Shown here piece after piece: positions 1 to 10,920 of a DNA stretch of 64,000 nt. Under the pieces are notes generated by a model. That model was not told where the DNA came from. It searched no databases and worked only from the letters and a program-made list of their open reading frames with translations. Made by a program: the position numbers and the translations under genes. Source of the DNA: Berberis thunbergii. Taxonomy: Eukaryota; Streptophyta; Magnoliopsida; Ranunculales; Berberidaceae. The stretch is taken from assembly GCA_003290165.1 (NCBI GenBank), contig QNQO01000557.1, positions 186,001 to 250,000 on the forward strand, given 5' to 3'. Each line of letters starts with the position of its first letter. Within the stretch, counting starts at the first letter, position 1.

Positions 1-55
1 CAGGGAGCGAAAATCGACTGCATCAGTTTGGCACCGTCCGTGGGGACGACATAGT
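1..55 (+). mobile_element. Ty3/gypsy LTR end and primer-binding-site-like junction
   Basis: Bases 1-25 end in CTGCATCA, consistent with the CA terminus of an LTR that starts outside the window. They are followed by TTTGGCACCGTCCGTGGGGA, the form of primer-binding site found just downstream of the left LTR in many plant Ty3/gypsy elements (known for related elements as a match to a tRNA 3' end; here degenerate). The gag remnant begins about 75 bp downstream in the same orientation, which supports this reading. The same sequence recurs inverted at 7176-7240. Confidence 0.6.
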
Positions 56-100
56 TTTTAACTTTACACTAAGTGTCGTCTCCTACCAAATCCCAGAGAG

Positions 101-1147
101 ATGGTGACCACCAGGTCACGCAACAACGAACCAGAGGACACATCCAACACTCCGGTTGTCACTATACCAGTTCATGTCATGCACGAGCAGCCTACTCATG
201 ACCCTGCACCAACGGCAGTAACGGTGGACCCAAAAATCAAGGTGTTGACCTCTCAAATACAGCAGTTCATCAAGGCGGTAGAGACTCTCACATGACGGAA
301 TCCACCTGATGCTAATGCAGACCAGGAACAACACGGACCTCTGCCTCAAGTGGACAATAGGGAGCAAAAAGAGGAGAGCCAGGGCATTGCTAGTTCCCAT
401 TGGCCTAAGGGAGGTTGCGCAGCTAACGCCGATCCAGTCACCAGGACAGAGAAGCTCAATTTTGGGAACCCTCTCTACAGAGGAGCACACAACCCGAACG
501 TACTATATCACCTCTCCATCCCACCCTTTGTAAACATGATCATGAGTGAAGCACTTCCGAGAAAGTTCACTCCCCCGAAACTCGATTCCTATGACGGGGC
601 CACCAATCCTTTTGACCATCTGCGCTACTACCAGCACGTAATGGCGCTCAAGGAAGGATCTAAATCCGTCATGTGCAGAACCTTCCCCACCAGTCTCAAA
701 GGCCTTGCATTGACGTGGTTCCACGGCCTTCCACCGAACTCAATCGACTCCTTCAAAACATTGGCAAATGAATTATTGACACGTTTCATCGGGAGCCAAC
801 ATTTTAGAAAATGCCCGCACTACATACTCTCCCTAAGGCAGAGGTCCGACAAGACGCTCTGAGAGTATGTCACGTGCTTCAACAATTAGCTGACCCCCGT
901 CGACAGGTGCAAGGATGATACAGCTATGATGGCATTCACTGTGGGCCTCAGAGAGGGAAAGCTCTTCGAGGACCTCACCTTAGAGCCACTTCTTGACATG
1001 GTGGAGCTCCTCAAGAGCGTCCAGAAACACATCAACCTCGAGGAGTCAAGGACCACTAAAAGGGAAACCGAAGGCGACGGGAAGCCCTCGAAAGAACCAT
1101 ACGAGGAGACCAACCTACGGCACAAGGCTTCCACTACATCGCACTGA
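101..1147 (+). pseudogene. Ty3/gypsy gag remnant with in-frame stops
   Basis: A single reading frame from ATG 101 to the stop at 1145-1147 reads as a plant Ty3/gypsy Gag (retrotransposon gag family). The diagnostic core lies at about 570-860: PPKLDSYDGATNPFDHLRYY, then CRTFPTSLKGLALTWFHGLP, then the FKTLANELLTRFIGSQ block. After that come LREGKLFEDLTLEPL-like helices. The frame never shifts but is closed by TGA at 293-295, TGA at 860-862 and TAG at 887-889, so no full Gag can be made. No protease, reverse transcriptase or integrase follows; about 1.2 kb of non-coding sequence comes next. This is therefore a gag-only derivative. The Gag assignment is good; the lineage (Tat-like) is inferred from the core pattern and the primer-site type. 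Confidence 0.85.
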
Positions 1148-2690
1148 AAGAGATAGAGTGCTTTTAGATTCATCTACATCATGCTGAGCAGCCTGAACCA
1201 TTGCAAAGCAAAAAGACGGTAGAAACATCATTTTCAAGCGATACAAGAGCAATTGGCTCTTCCGCCATGCGAGTCATAAAGTCCATGGCAAGTGGGAATA
1301 CATCTCCTGACATTCTGTCGGTGCAAAGATCCGCCATTCTACAAGGTTTACTCTTCAGTGACCTATGTAATGCCTCGACAATCCACTAAACGATCCGCGA
1401 GAGCAACCTGAATTCACTAAAATACCAAGATCAAATTCTCTCCGTCAACAGTTAGTTTTAAGTTGGTTGTTTCCCTTTCCATAGTCAATATTGAGTTTTA
1501 GTTCTTAAAAAGCTTATGTCATTCGCAATCATTTAAGAAATAAAGGAAGAATTACAAAAAAAAAAAAAAAAACAAACAAACAAACAAACTCTATTGATTA
1601 TCGGAAAGATGTAACAACAAGCACCTTGAGGCAGATACAAAAAACTACATATCACGAACGCCCTGAGGCAGATACAAAAGGCTACATATTGCAAGCGCCC
1701 TAAGACGGATACAAAAACTGAGCACTATAAACGTCTGAATACAGTGTGAACTAAAGTAAAAGACCCGCTTAGACAATTCTGCTATGGACAGCGTCCACCG
1801 AAGACTTGCAAACCCTCTGATGCGAGCAATCTGCAAGGTACAACAAGGGTAAGAGAATATGAGAGCTCAACCCCTTCCGAAGACAACAGTGAAGTGTGAG
1901 AGGGGATTGAAAGGAATGAGCAGTCAGATTGCTCCGTCACATCACTCTGAGAATACACTCTCCTTACAGCATTGTAGACCTTGCAATGGGCTGCTAATTT
2001 CCTCAAGAGACATCGCACGTCGACTAACACTTCGATCAAGTGACCACGCATAACAATAGTTATCTCTATGCCTTATCAGCACAAACGTTAGAACATTCAG
2101 AGACTCTAGAGATGGAGAATCAACTTCAGCCTTTAGAAAACCCAAATTATCTTCTTCAAGCAAGAACATTACATAAGATAAGCTCTATGAAAGATAGTGC
2201 TTACGACGATTGGAAAACACCATTATATAGACATGATGGTTCACCAAGCGGGCACTCAAGCATTAACTGCCAAGCATTGAATACCGTACGGGAAAATGGA
2301 AGATGACGGTTCCCAATGAAACTGCAAAGACGACGTCAATCAATAAATTGCATTGCACGCAACCCCATCAATTGAGGGGGAGTAACTGATACTCAACCGT
2401 CACTCAGCCTAGATCGTACGCGTGTCACCAAGCAATCTACGTCGTACACGTAACGCACCATGCAGGTAAACCCTAGCCCTTTTTTTACAAGCCCATGGGC
2501 TCAGCTTATCATTCAAACAACACTCTTTCACGTGCTTGGCACGAATGCTAGAGATCCTAGTCAACCCTAACATACAGATTATACCTTTAGATCACTAGCT
2601 GGTTTAAGGTAATTTCATCCACTCCATGCAATGTACGGAGGGAATAGGTTCGCACGCCCCTTAGCAGGCGAAATATCTATGCAAACCAGA
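1148..2690. other. Non-coding retrotransposon tail with a polypurine-tract-like site
   Basis: No convincing coding sequence is visible where gypsy pol should be. An A-rich run (1554-1571) and a CAAA-type run follow at 1572-1588. Near 2371-2382 there is TTGAGGGGGAG, resembling a retrotransposon polypurine tract, followed at about 2386 by TGATACTC, which could be the 5' end of a 3' LTR. No matching 5' LTR is in the window, so this boundary cannot be verified. Confidence 0.3.
1621..1735. repeat. Three imperfect ~37-bp tandem repeats
   Basis: The unit core is CCCTGAGGCAGATACAAAA followed by an ACTACATAT-type stretch. It appears at about 1625, 1662 and 1699, the third copy being more diverged (CCCTAAGACGGATACAAAA). 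The repeats lie in non-coding retrotransposon-derived DNA; no function is evident. Confidence 0.6.
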
Positions 2691-2691
2691 C

Positions 2692-4320
2692 AAGCTTAGT
2701 CAGCCAAGACTGATGATGATAGCTTCTGGTTCATCCCAAATCCTAATCCGCTCCGCGCAGGTCACGACGGCTGAGGAAGTAGGAGTCTAATCAGCACTTG
2801 TCTACTGATGTCGATGACTCGTCAAGGGATCATTACTCTCAATGCAGACAATGATCGCCGAATTAGCCAAGTAAGCTTAGTCAGTTCGCGACTGATGACT
2901 ATGGGTTCTGGTTCCCAAAGCCTAATTCCCTCTGCACGAGTCACGACGGGCGAGGAAGTGGGAGTCTAGACAGTGTTTGTCCGCTGATGATGACGACTCG
3001 CCAAGGGATCATTGCTCTCAATGCAGACGATGTTCACCGAATTAGCCAGGTAAGTTTAGTTAAATTGATGACGGCTTCTAGTGCCCAAAGTCTAATCCGT
3101 TCCGCGCGGGTCACAACGGCTAAGGAAGTGGGGGTCTAGTCAACGCTTGTTCGTTGATGATGACGACTCACCAAGGGATCATTGCTTTCAATGCAGACGA
3201 TGATCGCCAAATTACACAGGTAAGCTTAGTCAGTTTGCAACTGATGACGACGGCTTCTGGTGCCCAAAGCCTAATCCACTCCACGCGTGTCACGACAGCT
3301 GAGGAAGTGGGGGTCTAGTCAGCACATGTCCACTGATATTGACGACTCGCAAAGGGATCATTGCTCTCAATGCCGACAATGATCTCCGATTTAGCCAGGT
3401 AAGCTTAGTCAATTCGTGCCTAATGACGACAGCTTTTGGTGCCCAAAGCCTAATCCTCTTCACGCAGGTCACGGCAGCTGAGAAAGTGGATTGCTCTCAA
3501 TGTAGACGATGATCGCCGAATTAGTCAAGTAAGCATAGTCAGTTTGCGACTAATGACGATGACTTCTGGTGCCCAAAGCCTAATCCACTCTGCGCGGGTC
3601 ACGACGACTTAGGAAGTTGGAGTCTAGTCATTGTTTGTCCGCTGATGACGACTACTCGCCAAGGGATCATTGCTCTCAATGCAGACGATGATCGCCGAAT
3701 TAGCCAGGTAAGCTTAGTCAATTCGCGACTGATGACGATGGCTTCTGGTGCCCAAAGCCTAATCCGCTCCGTGTGAGTCACGATGGCTGAGGAAGTGGGA
3801 GTCTAGTCAGCACTTGTCCCCTAATGACAATGACTCGTCAAGAGATCGTTGCTCTCAATGCAGACGATGATCGCCGAATTAGCCAGGTAAGCTTAGTTGG
3901 TTCACGACTGATGACAACAGCTTTTGGTGCACAAAACCTAATCCGCTCCACACGGGTCATGAGGGCTGAGGAAGTGGAAGTCCAGTCAGCACTTGTCTGT
4001 TGATGACAACGACTCACCAAGGGATCATTGCAATCAATGCAGACGATGACCGTCAAATTAGCTAGGTAAGCTTAGTCAGTTCACGACTGATGACGACGAG
4101 TTCTTTTGCCCAAAGCCTAATCCGCTCAGCGCGGGTCTAGACAACTGAGGAAGTGGGAGTCTAGTCAGCGTTTTTCCGCTGATGCTGTTGATGAGCCAAG
4201 GGATCATTTCTCTCAATGCAGAATATTACCGAGTTAGCCAGGTAAGCTTAGTCAGTTCGTGACTGATGACGATGGCTTCTGGTTCCCAAAGTCTAATCCG
4301 CTATTCGCGAGTCGCGACGG
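2692..4320. repeat. 179-bp tandem repeat array, about 10 units
   Basis: The marker AAGCTTAGTCAGTT (or close variants) recurs at 2692, 2873, 3052, 3222, 3401, 3531, 3710, 3889, 4068 and 4244. Spacings are 181, 179, 170, 179, 130, 179, 179, 179 and 176 bp, so the fundamental unit is 179 bp and one unit (3401-3530) has lost about 49 bp. Other conserved blocks within each unit are GCCCAAAGCCTAATCCGCT, GGAAGTGGGAGTCTAGTCAG and AAGGGATCATTGCTCTCAAT. The units carry no shared open frame. Arrays like this are known inside the non-coding part of some large plant gypsy elements, and they can seed satellite DNA. Here the array lies between gag-type and coiled-coil-type remnants. Confidence 0.9.
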
Positions 4321-4560
4321 CTTGCCACAAGACCATTGTTCTTTAGCCTAGTCGCCAAACTTTTATTCCCTGAATCCGTAGCCCATTTTGTTTGGCCATA
4401 CACGATTCGGAATGTGGGAGCCTAGTCAGTCCCAAACTGATTCCAATGGCTTGCCAAGAGACCACTGCTCTTCAGCCTAGTTGCCAGACCTTTACTCTCT
4501 GAATCTATCAACCTCTCTACTCAGCCATAAAAGATTCCGAATGTGTGAATCTCAAACAGC
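4321..4560. repeat. Two diverged 129-bp tandem units
   Basis: A second, different repeat directly follows the 179-bp array. CTTGCCA followed by an AGACCA-TTCTT(T/C)AGCCTAGT stretch starts at 4321 and again at 4450, each copy continuing to a GATTC-GAATGTG block. It shares the TAGTCAGT and GGCTTGCCA words with the upstream array, suggesting a common origin. Confidence 0.6.
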
Positions 4561-5109
4561 TCTCAACGCGACCTCCACTTTCCCCCAGGACAGCGGACGC
4601 AAATATGAGCTTAGCTGAGTCAGCTCCTTCAAGCTCATACCGATTGACATTCTAAAAGAGGCCACTCGTGCTAATACATGGATAGTACAACTAGTGCCCA
4701 GATGAAAGCTAATTAGGATGCCAACCCAAGATTATGGCGCCTGACTAGGTGCGAACGCTCTGACACATACTTTCACTCAGCTTGCCCGCGACGATAGCTA
4801 CAACCGACTAGTCAAACAAACAAGCTCAAGCAGCTTACCTATGGGACAGGACACAACTCAGGAGTTAAATTGTTCGCAACATGTCCGCTATCGGACATAA
4901 CTACGCATCAATGACCCCGAGTCATTCACAATACAAAGCGGTCAAGCTCTCTTCTGCAGACAGACCAGACCAGACAACTAGCCTATGCCAAAATAAGATG
5001 ATGAGGCAAAACAAAAAACATGCAATAGAGATGCCAAGTATGAAAGGAACAATATTGTTTTCATTAATGGTCAAGACAAAAAATGTACAAGCACACAAAA
5101 TTTGCTCCT
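4561..5109. other. Non-coding retrotransposon-derived DNA
   Basis: I see no gene here. Short open stretches have no recognisable content. It separates the tandem arrays from the - strand coiled-coil remnant. Confidence 0.4.
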
Positions 5110-6959
5110 AATCAGGAAAAGGTATAGAAATGGAAGAGATAAGCCTAGGAGGAACAGAGGCAGAAGTTGCATCTATACACGCTTCGACCTAGACGTTAGG
5201 GATCGAACTATCCTCGCCCGACGACTCACAGGTAGCAGACAAGTCCACATATGACATCTTCTTGTAACGGTTAAGATCCCACTTCGGATGCTCCTCCTTC
5301 ATCAGCGCCAATAGCTCCAACTGGCCATGAACAACCCAACGGAACTCACATTTTCCTTGTTCCTGGAGAAGCTCTTCTTCTCACACCTTTGCATCAATAA
5401 GGTCACGCTATAGTAGCTCCAACTTGCCAGTTAGCGCATCGACCTGAAACTACTCTATAGCGAGACTGCTCTTCACAACACTGAGTTCATGCCATCCCAG
5501 TTCGAGTTGGTCTTCGGCCTTTCTCGCCTCTCAAGCATAGAACTCCACATTAGATTCCAACTATTGCTTCTCAGCAGCTCAGTCAGCTTCTTTGAAAGCA
5601 CTCTCTTCAGCAAAAGACTGCAACTCAGAATGAGCCTTAGCCGCAGCTTCCTACTCAACCTCGACCTCTAGGCTTAACCGGATCAACTGCTGCCTAAGTT
5701 TATCTCTCTTGGACACCACCTTGGTTAGATTACGCTCAAAGTCCTCTAGACGAGCCCTCTGAGCCTCAGCTGCCATGGTTGATTAATCCAAACGCATCTC
5801 TTCGGCCTGCTTTTTAACCCTCTCAATTCATGGAGCACATAAGAATACAGCGTCTGCACGTGCGAGAAGACACGCTCCAAAGTATATACTTTCTCGCGAG
5901 CTGCCTCTACTTCCGTCCCAACAACGGCCGCGTGGCTCATATGAGACATACCCAACATAAGATACTTCAAGCCCTTGTCCACACACTCTTCCAGCGTATC
6001 CTCCTCGGGTTTTGGAGCATGGTCCATCAGCCAACTGTGACACCTGCTTATATATTTCCTCGAAGCATACTATCCACCTCTTGGTGCCAGACATGTAAAC
6101 TCATCTTCACCAAGTCTGGTGTGAACAAACTTATCCCAGGATAAAGCTTCCTCTTATCAGGAACTATGCCAGGGCCGCCCTTTACGGTCGCCGCTTTCCT
6201 CAGACTCTCCTCCATGGTTTTTCCCTTGTCAAGAAAGGTCGACCCTTTATTGCGAGATGCTCAACAGGATCCGGAGGCAGAAGAGGGACGGAAGTATCCA
6301 AAGGCCTTCCAATAGTTCTAGTTGTGGCCTGGAACGAGATAGTGAGCAATGCGAACTACAGAAGACACAGTCGGTACCACAGCCACTTTTAGGCGAGTCA
6401 ACGGTGGGGTGATCAGATTCTACCACCTCAGGCGAATCTTCAACAGAGTCCTCTACTGGAGCGACCTCACGCAAATTAGCGTCAGCAGAAGCTGCCATTG
6501 CAACCAACACCAGACTGTCATTCAGAGCTTCAACCTGCGGGTCACTAAGGTTTGACCCGTCAGTAACTGCCGCCAACCACAGATAATCTTTCTCCAAGCC
6601 AGGAATATTATCTCTGCCTCAATGGGCCTAGCGGACTCCCGTTCCTCTCTCACCAAAGCTGGTCATGCCAAAAATGGCCCAGTCTTAACACAAGGTTTAT
6701 TCCTCACAAAGGAAGCAAGCGTCTCAGATGGATCATTCGCATCAGACAGAACGGGAGTTTTGGACCTAGCAGCCTTCCTCTTCCTGGAAAGGGCCTCATC
6801 TTCCAGCTTAATGCGTGACTCTCGATACAAAGTGGGGACATTGTCCCACAGCCCACTACGGACGAAATTGGAAACTCTGATGATATCAGTAATCTATCTT
6901 TGAAAAAACTCTAGGCCCTTAGCCAGAACAACATCATCAAGGAGATTTTCTTGAGCCAT
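5110..6959 (-). pseudogene. Degraded coiled-coil retrotransposon-associated ORF
   Basis: Reading leftward from an ATG near 6959, the - strand encodes discontinuous segments typical of an accessory protein of plant gypsy elements. These include MAQENLLDDVVLAKGLEFF at the start, a basic RKRKAARSKTPV patch near 6770, an acidic middle segment (VEDSVEDSPEVVES, about 6430), and a long Glu/Leu/Ala-rich stretch of probable coiled coil (about 5450-5720). The end, near 5290, reads MKEEHPKWDLNRYKKMSYVD. The frame is interrupted by stops and shifts throughout. Tat-lineage elements are known to carry extra ORFs of this general kind, sometimes antisense to gag-pol, and that is the best guess here. It could instead belong to the inverted LTR at 7213-7826, whose orientation it shares. 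I do not assign a function. Confidence 0.45.
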
Positions 6960-7212
6960 GAAGAAGACAAACGAACCTTTCAGAACAATATCTTCTAAAA
7001 CAAGTAAAGTAGAAGGGCCAGTCTCAACACTGTGAATGACCTATATAGAGGATAGGTTCACGCCTCTTTTCCGCCAAACCAACGCATGCCCAATTAATGC
7101 AGCCTGCGGCTCAAGCAACGATTCAGACTCAATCATCATGAGTGTCGTATCCTTTCAAGAGATAACTTAGCGAATCAATGTGACGACCCACTGACTGGGG
7201 CGGTAACGAAAC
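6960..7212 (-). other. Leader between inverted LTR and coiled-coil ORF
   Basis: About 250 bp of - strand leader. Its first part (7176-7212) is a degenerate counterpart of the primer-binding-site junction at the left edge of the window. Confidence 0.35.
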
Positions 7213-7826
7213 TGATGCAGTCAATTTTCGTTCTCTGCACAAGTAACACACGTGAGCCACAGACCACCGTGGGGTGGGCAATAACACTCTGATGCTAAAG
7301 TCAAACAAGGATCTAAGGAATATGTAATGTTGTAACAGGGATTTTGTAGTGTACCTTAGGTTAACAACCTCATGTTTTATTTATAGTGCAAGGAGTCCTG
7401 GTTTAACCAAGTCATCGTAATCATAGTTTAGGAAGGAGATCTTCGTGGAGATCCCTCTCTAATTAAGAGTCGTGTTGTAGGAGGGAAGTTATATGTTAGC
7501 TCTGCACTCCTAGATATGCGGAAGATAGTTCCCAATTCAAGAGCAATCCGTAGAAGAGAGTTTCCCTGTGTGAAAGATACTCTGGTGTTTGCTTCTTATT
7601 TGGAAGCAGAGAGCAGTTGTTGTTGCTCGTCCGAAGCTGATCTTCTAGAAATTTGCCTGAAAAGGGCTCATGGGTATCATGGATAGCTGTGAGACGTGTG
7701 GGCCTAGCATGCTGTGATAATCCGGGTCCGCTTGGCGAACTGAAGTTGAGCGGGCTTAGATCTGCTTAGGCTGGATCTGTGCTGGGCCGATGCTTAGGCC
7801 CGTAGTTTCTTGAGATCATCATGACA
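7213..7826 (-). mobile_element. Probable LTR in inverted orientation
   Basis: On the - strand this ~614-bp block would begin TGTCATGATGATC (7826) and end GACTGCATCA (7213), giving TG...CA termini. The 3' end, AACGAAAATTGACTGCATCA, nearly matches bases 6-25 of the window (GCGAAAATCGACTGCATCA), which sit directly before the gag leader. The CA end is supported by that match; the TG end is a guess because no second copy is in the window. Opposite orientation to gag means this is a second element, or that the locus has been rearranged. Confidence 0.45.
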
Positions 7827-8186
7827 CGTGTTCGACTCAGGAATGTGACCGTTTTTATGTATCATATATATTACTTAATTAACAATATATGGAAATCTTG
7901 AACATTTACTAAAGAGAACAAAATGTATACCAGTTGATTCACCTTATCATTTCAGGCTCATAATTATATAGGGAATCTTGGAACTTGCATACAATTGGCT
8001 CATAATATCTTCCACGTCGTTAAATTTAGAATTGATGAAGCATCGAGTATAATAGTTATCAAGGCCTAGGACAAAGGATCGCAAAGTTAACTCACAGCCT
8101 TTTTTCTCCTTGTTCTCATTGTCTATATGCTTCAGGTGTGCTTAGCTAACTCTTGTTTCAGTTCGATTGTTACATGGCAATCCATA

Positions 8187-9109
8187 CAATCTTTTAGGGG
8201 TGGGCACGGGACGGGATGGGATGAGATATACCCATCCCGTTCATACGGGATCGGGATGGGATCAGCGTGATGCCTGTGACTGCTGCGAAGATTATCATCA
8301 TATAAGAGCGTGAAAAATAATTTTCTTATAATTAGATATAGATGTGACATGCAAATATAAGGGTAGCCACTAAATCCCCTAACAATGAAGTCGAGTGGGC
8401 TGACTTTTAGAAAATGACATGATAAATGGGACCCACTAAGAATATTGTGTCGTTGTAATGGCCTCCCAACTGAGTTTACAATTTCATTACTGTGGGAAAC
8501 AAAATTTATGGTTCCTTGACAAAATGACATTTCATCTTTTGTTAGGGAAGAAATATAGACCTATTGGTGATGCTCTAACATATTCATAATGGTTTACCAT
8601 CAATAGATATATTGTACTTATAAAAAAAATATTTTTACAGCCCGGGGCATCTCAAATTATTGGCTCCGCCCCTGAATATTCCCTTCTGAATATGTATTAC
8701 TCAGTTTTTTTTTTCATCTTCACCTGGGTATTATTAATATTTGTAAGTTAAATAATTAGAGCCACTTTTATTGGGAATCCAAGCAACAGTCTGCTATCTT
8801 TCTCTTGTTTAATGAATATTTATTTCTTGAAATAACATTTCTGTTACCACTGCAAACACCATGAGTTTATGTCAGTCATCTGTAAGTTTATATGAATAAA
8901 AATAAATAAATAAATAAAAATATTAATAATAAATATTAAAAAATTAGCTCGAGACGGGACGGAATTGGCGGGATTGAAAATCTTCTTCCCATCCCATCCC
9001 ATCCCATTCTATATCAGGACGGGCAGGATCGAAATTAAATTATTCAATCCCATTAAGACCCGAAAAATCGAGACGGGATCGGGATGGGATGCCCACCCGT
9101 ACAATCTTT
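8187..9109. mobile_element. Non-autonomous hAT element with 8-bp target duplication
   Basis: The element occupies 8195-9101 (907 bp). The left end is TAGGGGTGGGCACGGGACGG. The right end read inward is TACGGGTGGGCATCCCATCC. Both ends continue into GGGATGGGAT/GGGATCGGGA subterminal repeats. It is flanked by perfect 8-bp direct repeats CAATCTTT at 8187-8194 and 9102-9109, the target-duplication length made by hAT transposases. The interior is AT-rich with no transposase, so mobilisation would need a transposase in trans. Perfect duplications and well-preserved ends suggest a fairly recent insertion. Confidence 0.9.
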
Positions 9110-9979
9110 TGTTTAATTTCATTGTGCAGTTGACTACTTTGTGCCAATGCTATCAAATACAAATCCCGGTGCCGGTGGGCGGACCATCCCCGATGGTGGA
9201 TGTGATCAACTGTGCATACAGCAATATGGTCTTCACGGAATTTACCAAGTTAAAAAAGAAACCCACAGTTTGCTTTTATCCCCTAAATCCAGCTTGTACT
9301 GATTGTTAAATCTCCTCTTCCTCATGTAGCTCTCAGATCTTTCTTTTTATTCCTCATTAATTCAGATGATTTTTTTCAATCATTCATTCAGAAAACATAG
9401 AAACTGTAACAAAGAAATTTAAAATCAAAATTTTTGGTAGCTTTTATACCATTTGACTTGAAAAAAACCAATCTCAAACAGGTAAAGATAATTTTGAGGT
9501 ATTTCCGAATTTCATCTGCACTCTGGTCAAATAATAGGCAGAATGAATGTCATTCTGCTTATATGAAAGTTAAGCATACAATCACACCAGCTCACAGTAT
9601 CCGGTAAAATTAAAACAAAATACCCTTTCACTGATTTCCCATTTTGAGAATGTTAGTGCATTTCACTGCTATATAAAACCATAGAGGTACAGAAACAACT
9701 AAAGCTGTCCCTGTAAGTTAATAGGAGTTAGTGAAAAATAAAACTAAGACGTCATATTTCAATGGTAAAAGCCAAGCTATATGTTTTTCTTTTCCTTTTT
9801 TTCCTAAGATTAGTACACAAGTAGAGGTAAAAGCCCTGAACTGGAATCAATTTATCGATGAAGACTGAAAGTCCGATGCCAGCGCTTGATGTCAAACGAT
9901 AGGTCCCATTCTAGCTCTCTGATTACTCAAGCGGATGTCATTATGAACAGACCCATAGTATAGGTGGTCCTCAGATCTT
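9110..9979 (-). other. SEUSS 3' flank and probable 3' UTR
   Basis: This lies downstream of the SEUSS stop codon (9980-9982) on the - strand. It must contain the 3' UTR and polyadenylation site, but I found no unambiguous AATAAA in a convincing position on the - strand. No other gene is visible. Confidence 0.4.
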
Positions 9980-10920
9980 TTAAGGCGATGATTTCCAATC
10001 AAACTGGAGATTATTGAAGCCGTTTACAGCTCCAAGACCATTGAGTAACCTGTTTCCCAAGTCTTGTTGCTGATGATTCATGCTTATATCCTGCATACCT
10101 ACTCTTCCGTTTGTGGAGTTGGTACCAATGGTCCCTCTGATTCCACCACCCATGTTGCTAAACCCCATACCACTGATCCCCGCATTGTTGTTTGCTACTC
10201 CATTTCCGACAAGGCAGTTCCCACCATTGAGAGCAGCAGCATTCCCTGTCATTCCATTTGCATTCCCTGTCATTCCATTGATGTTTTTCATGTCATTTCC
10301 CAGAGAGCCAAGATTGATCATGCTACCCCCTCCATTTAGCTGGGATGACATCATCATCTCCTGGAAGAGTTGCTGGACAGAGCTCTGGGAATCATTTGGA
10401 TCAGCCTCATTAGACAGAGCAGGCTGTTGTACAGGCATATTAACTGGCGAACTCGCAGAACTAACATGAGTGGCAGCGGCTGCTGAGAGTAAAGCACTAT
10501 GAGAGGTCTGAGGAATGTTGTTAGAGGTGGATGGTGTTGGTGAAGCAAATGGTGAAGATGGATTCAGTTGAGTCTGTGGAAGGGAACTTGAGGAGCTGGC
10601 AGATGGGATCTGAACTGTATTTCCACCATAGGCACCGTTTACATTGTTCATGGGGCTTTCATGCCTAGAATTCATGGAGTTCTGATGAAGAAGCCCAACT
10701 ATAGTGCTTGTGGTTGCAGAGGCGGAGGTGGTATTGAGAGAATTATGTACATTGGTAACACCGTTGCTCGAAGCAAGCTGGACACTTGTGCTTTGACCAT
10801 TATTTGAATTCTGAGCAACTGTTTGTTGCTGCTGCTGCTGCTGTTGCTCTTCAGCTTGTTGTGCATGACCTTGCAACCCAGATAAAGCGTTGGTCCTTCG
10901 AGGAAAGTTGATTAAACTTG
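9980..10920 (-). CDS. SEU: SEUSS exon 10, C-terminal N/S/Q-rich region
   Basis: The 941-nt exon is fully open. It starts ASLINFPRRTNALSGLQGHA after a TTTTGTAG acceptor, has an eight-residue polyglutamine run, the family block AGLLHQNSM (here VGLLHQNSMNSRHESPMN), and a Gly/Asn-rich tail that ends QDLGNRLLNGLGAVNGFNNL and QFDWKSSP. Stop is TAA at 9980-9982. Confidence 0.95.

Noticed and set aside
116..490. 124-codon open - strand frame opposite gag
   Set aside because: It is a shadow of the gag remnant, which has clear family similarity on the + strand.
2692..4320. Regular direct repeats that might suggest a CRISPR-like array
   Set aside because: The whole 179-bp unit is repeated with no unique spacers, in a plant nuclear genome. 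It is an ordinary tandem repeat.
10064..10469. Open + strand frames opposite SEUSS exon 10
   Set aside because: They are antisense shadows of the exon; the - strand frame is the conserved one.
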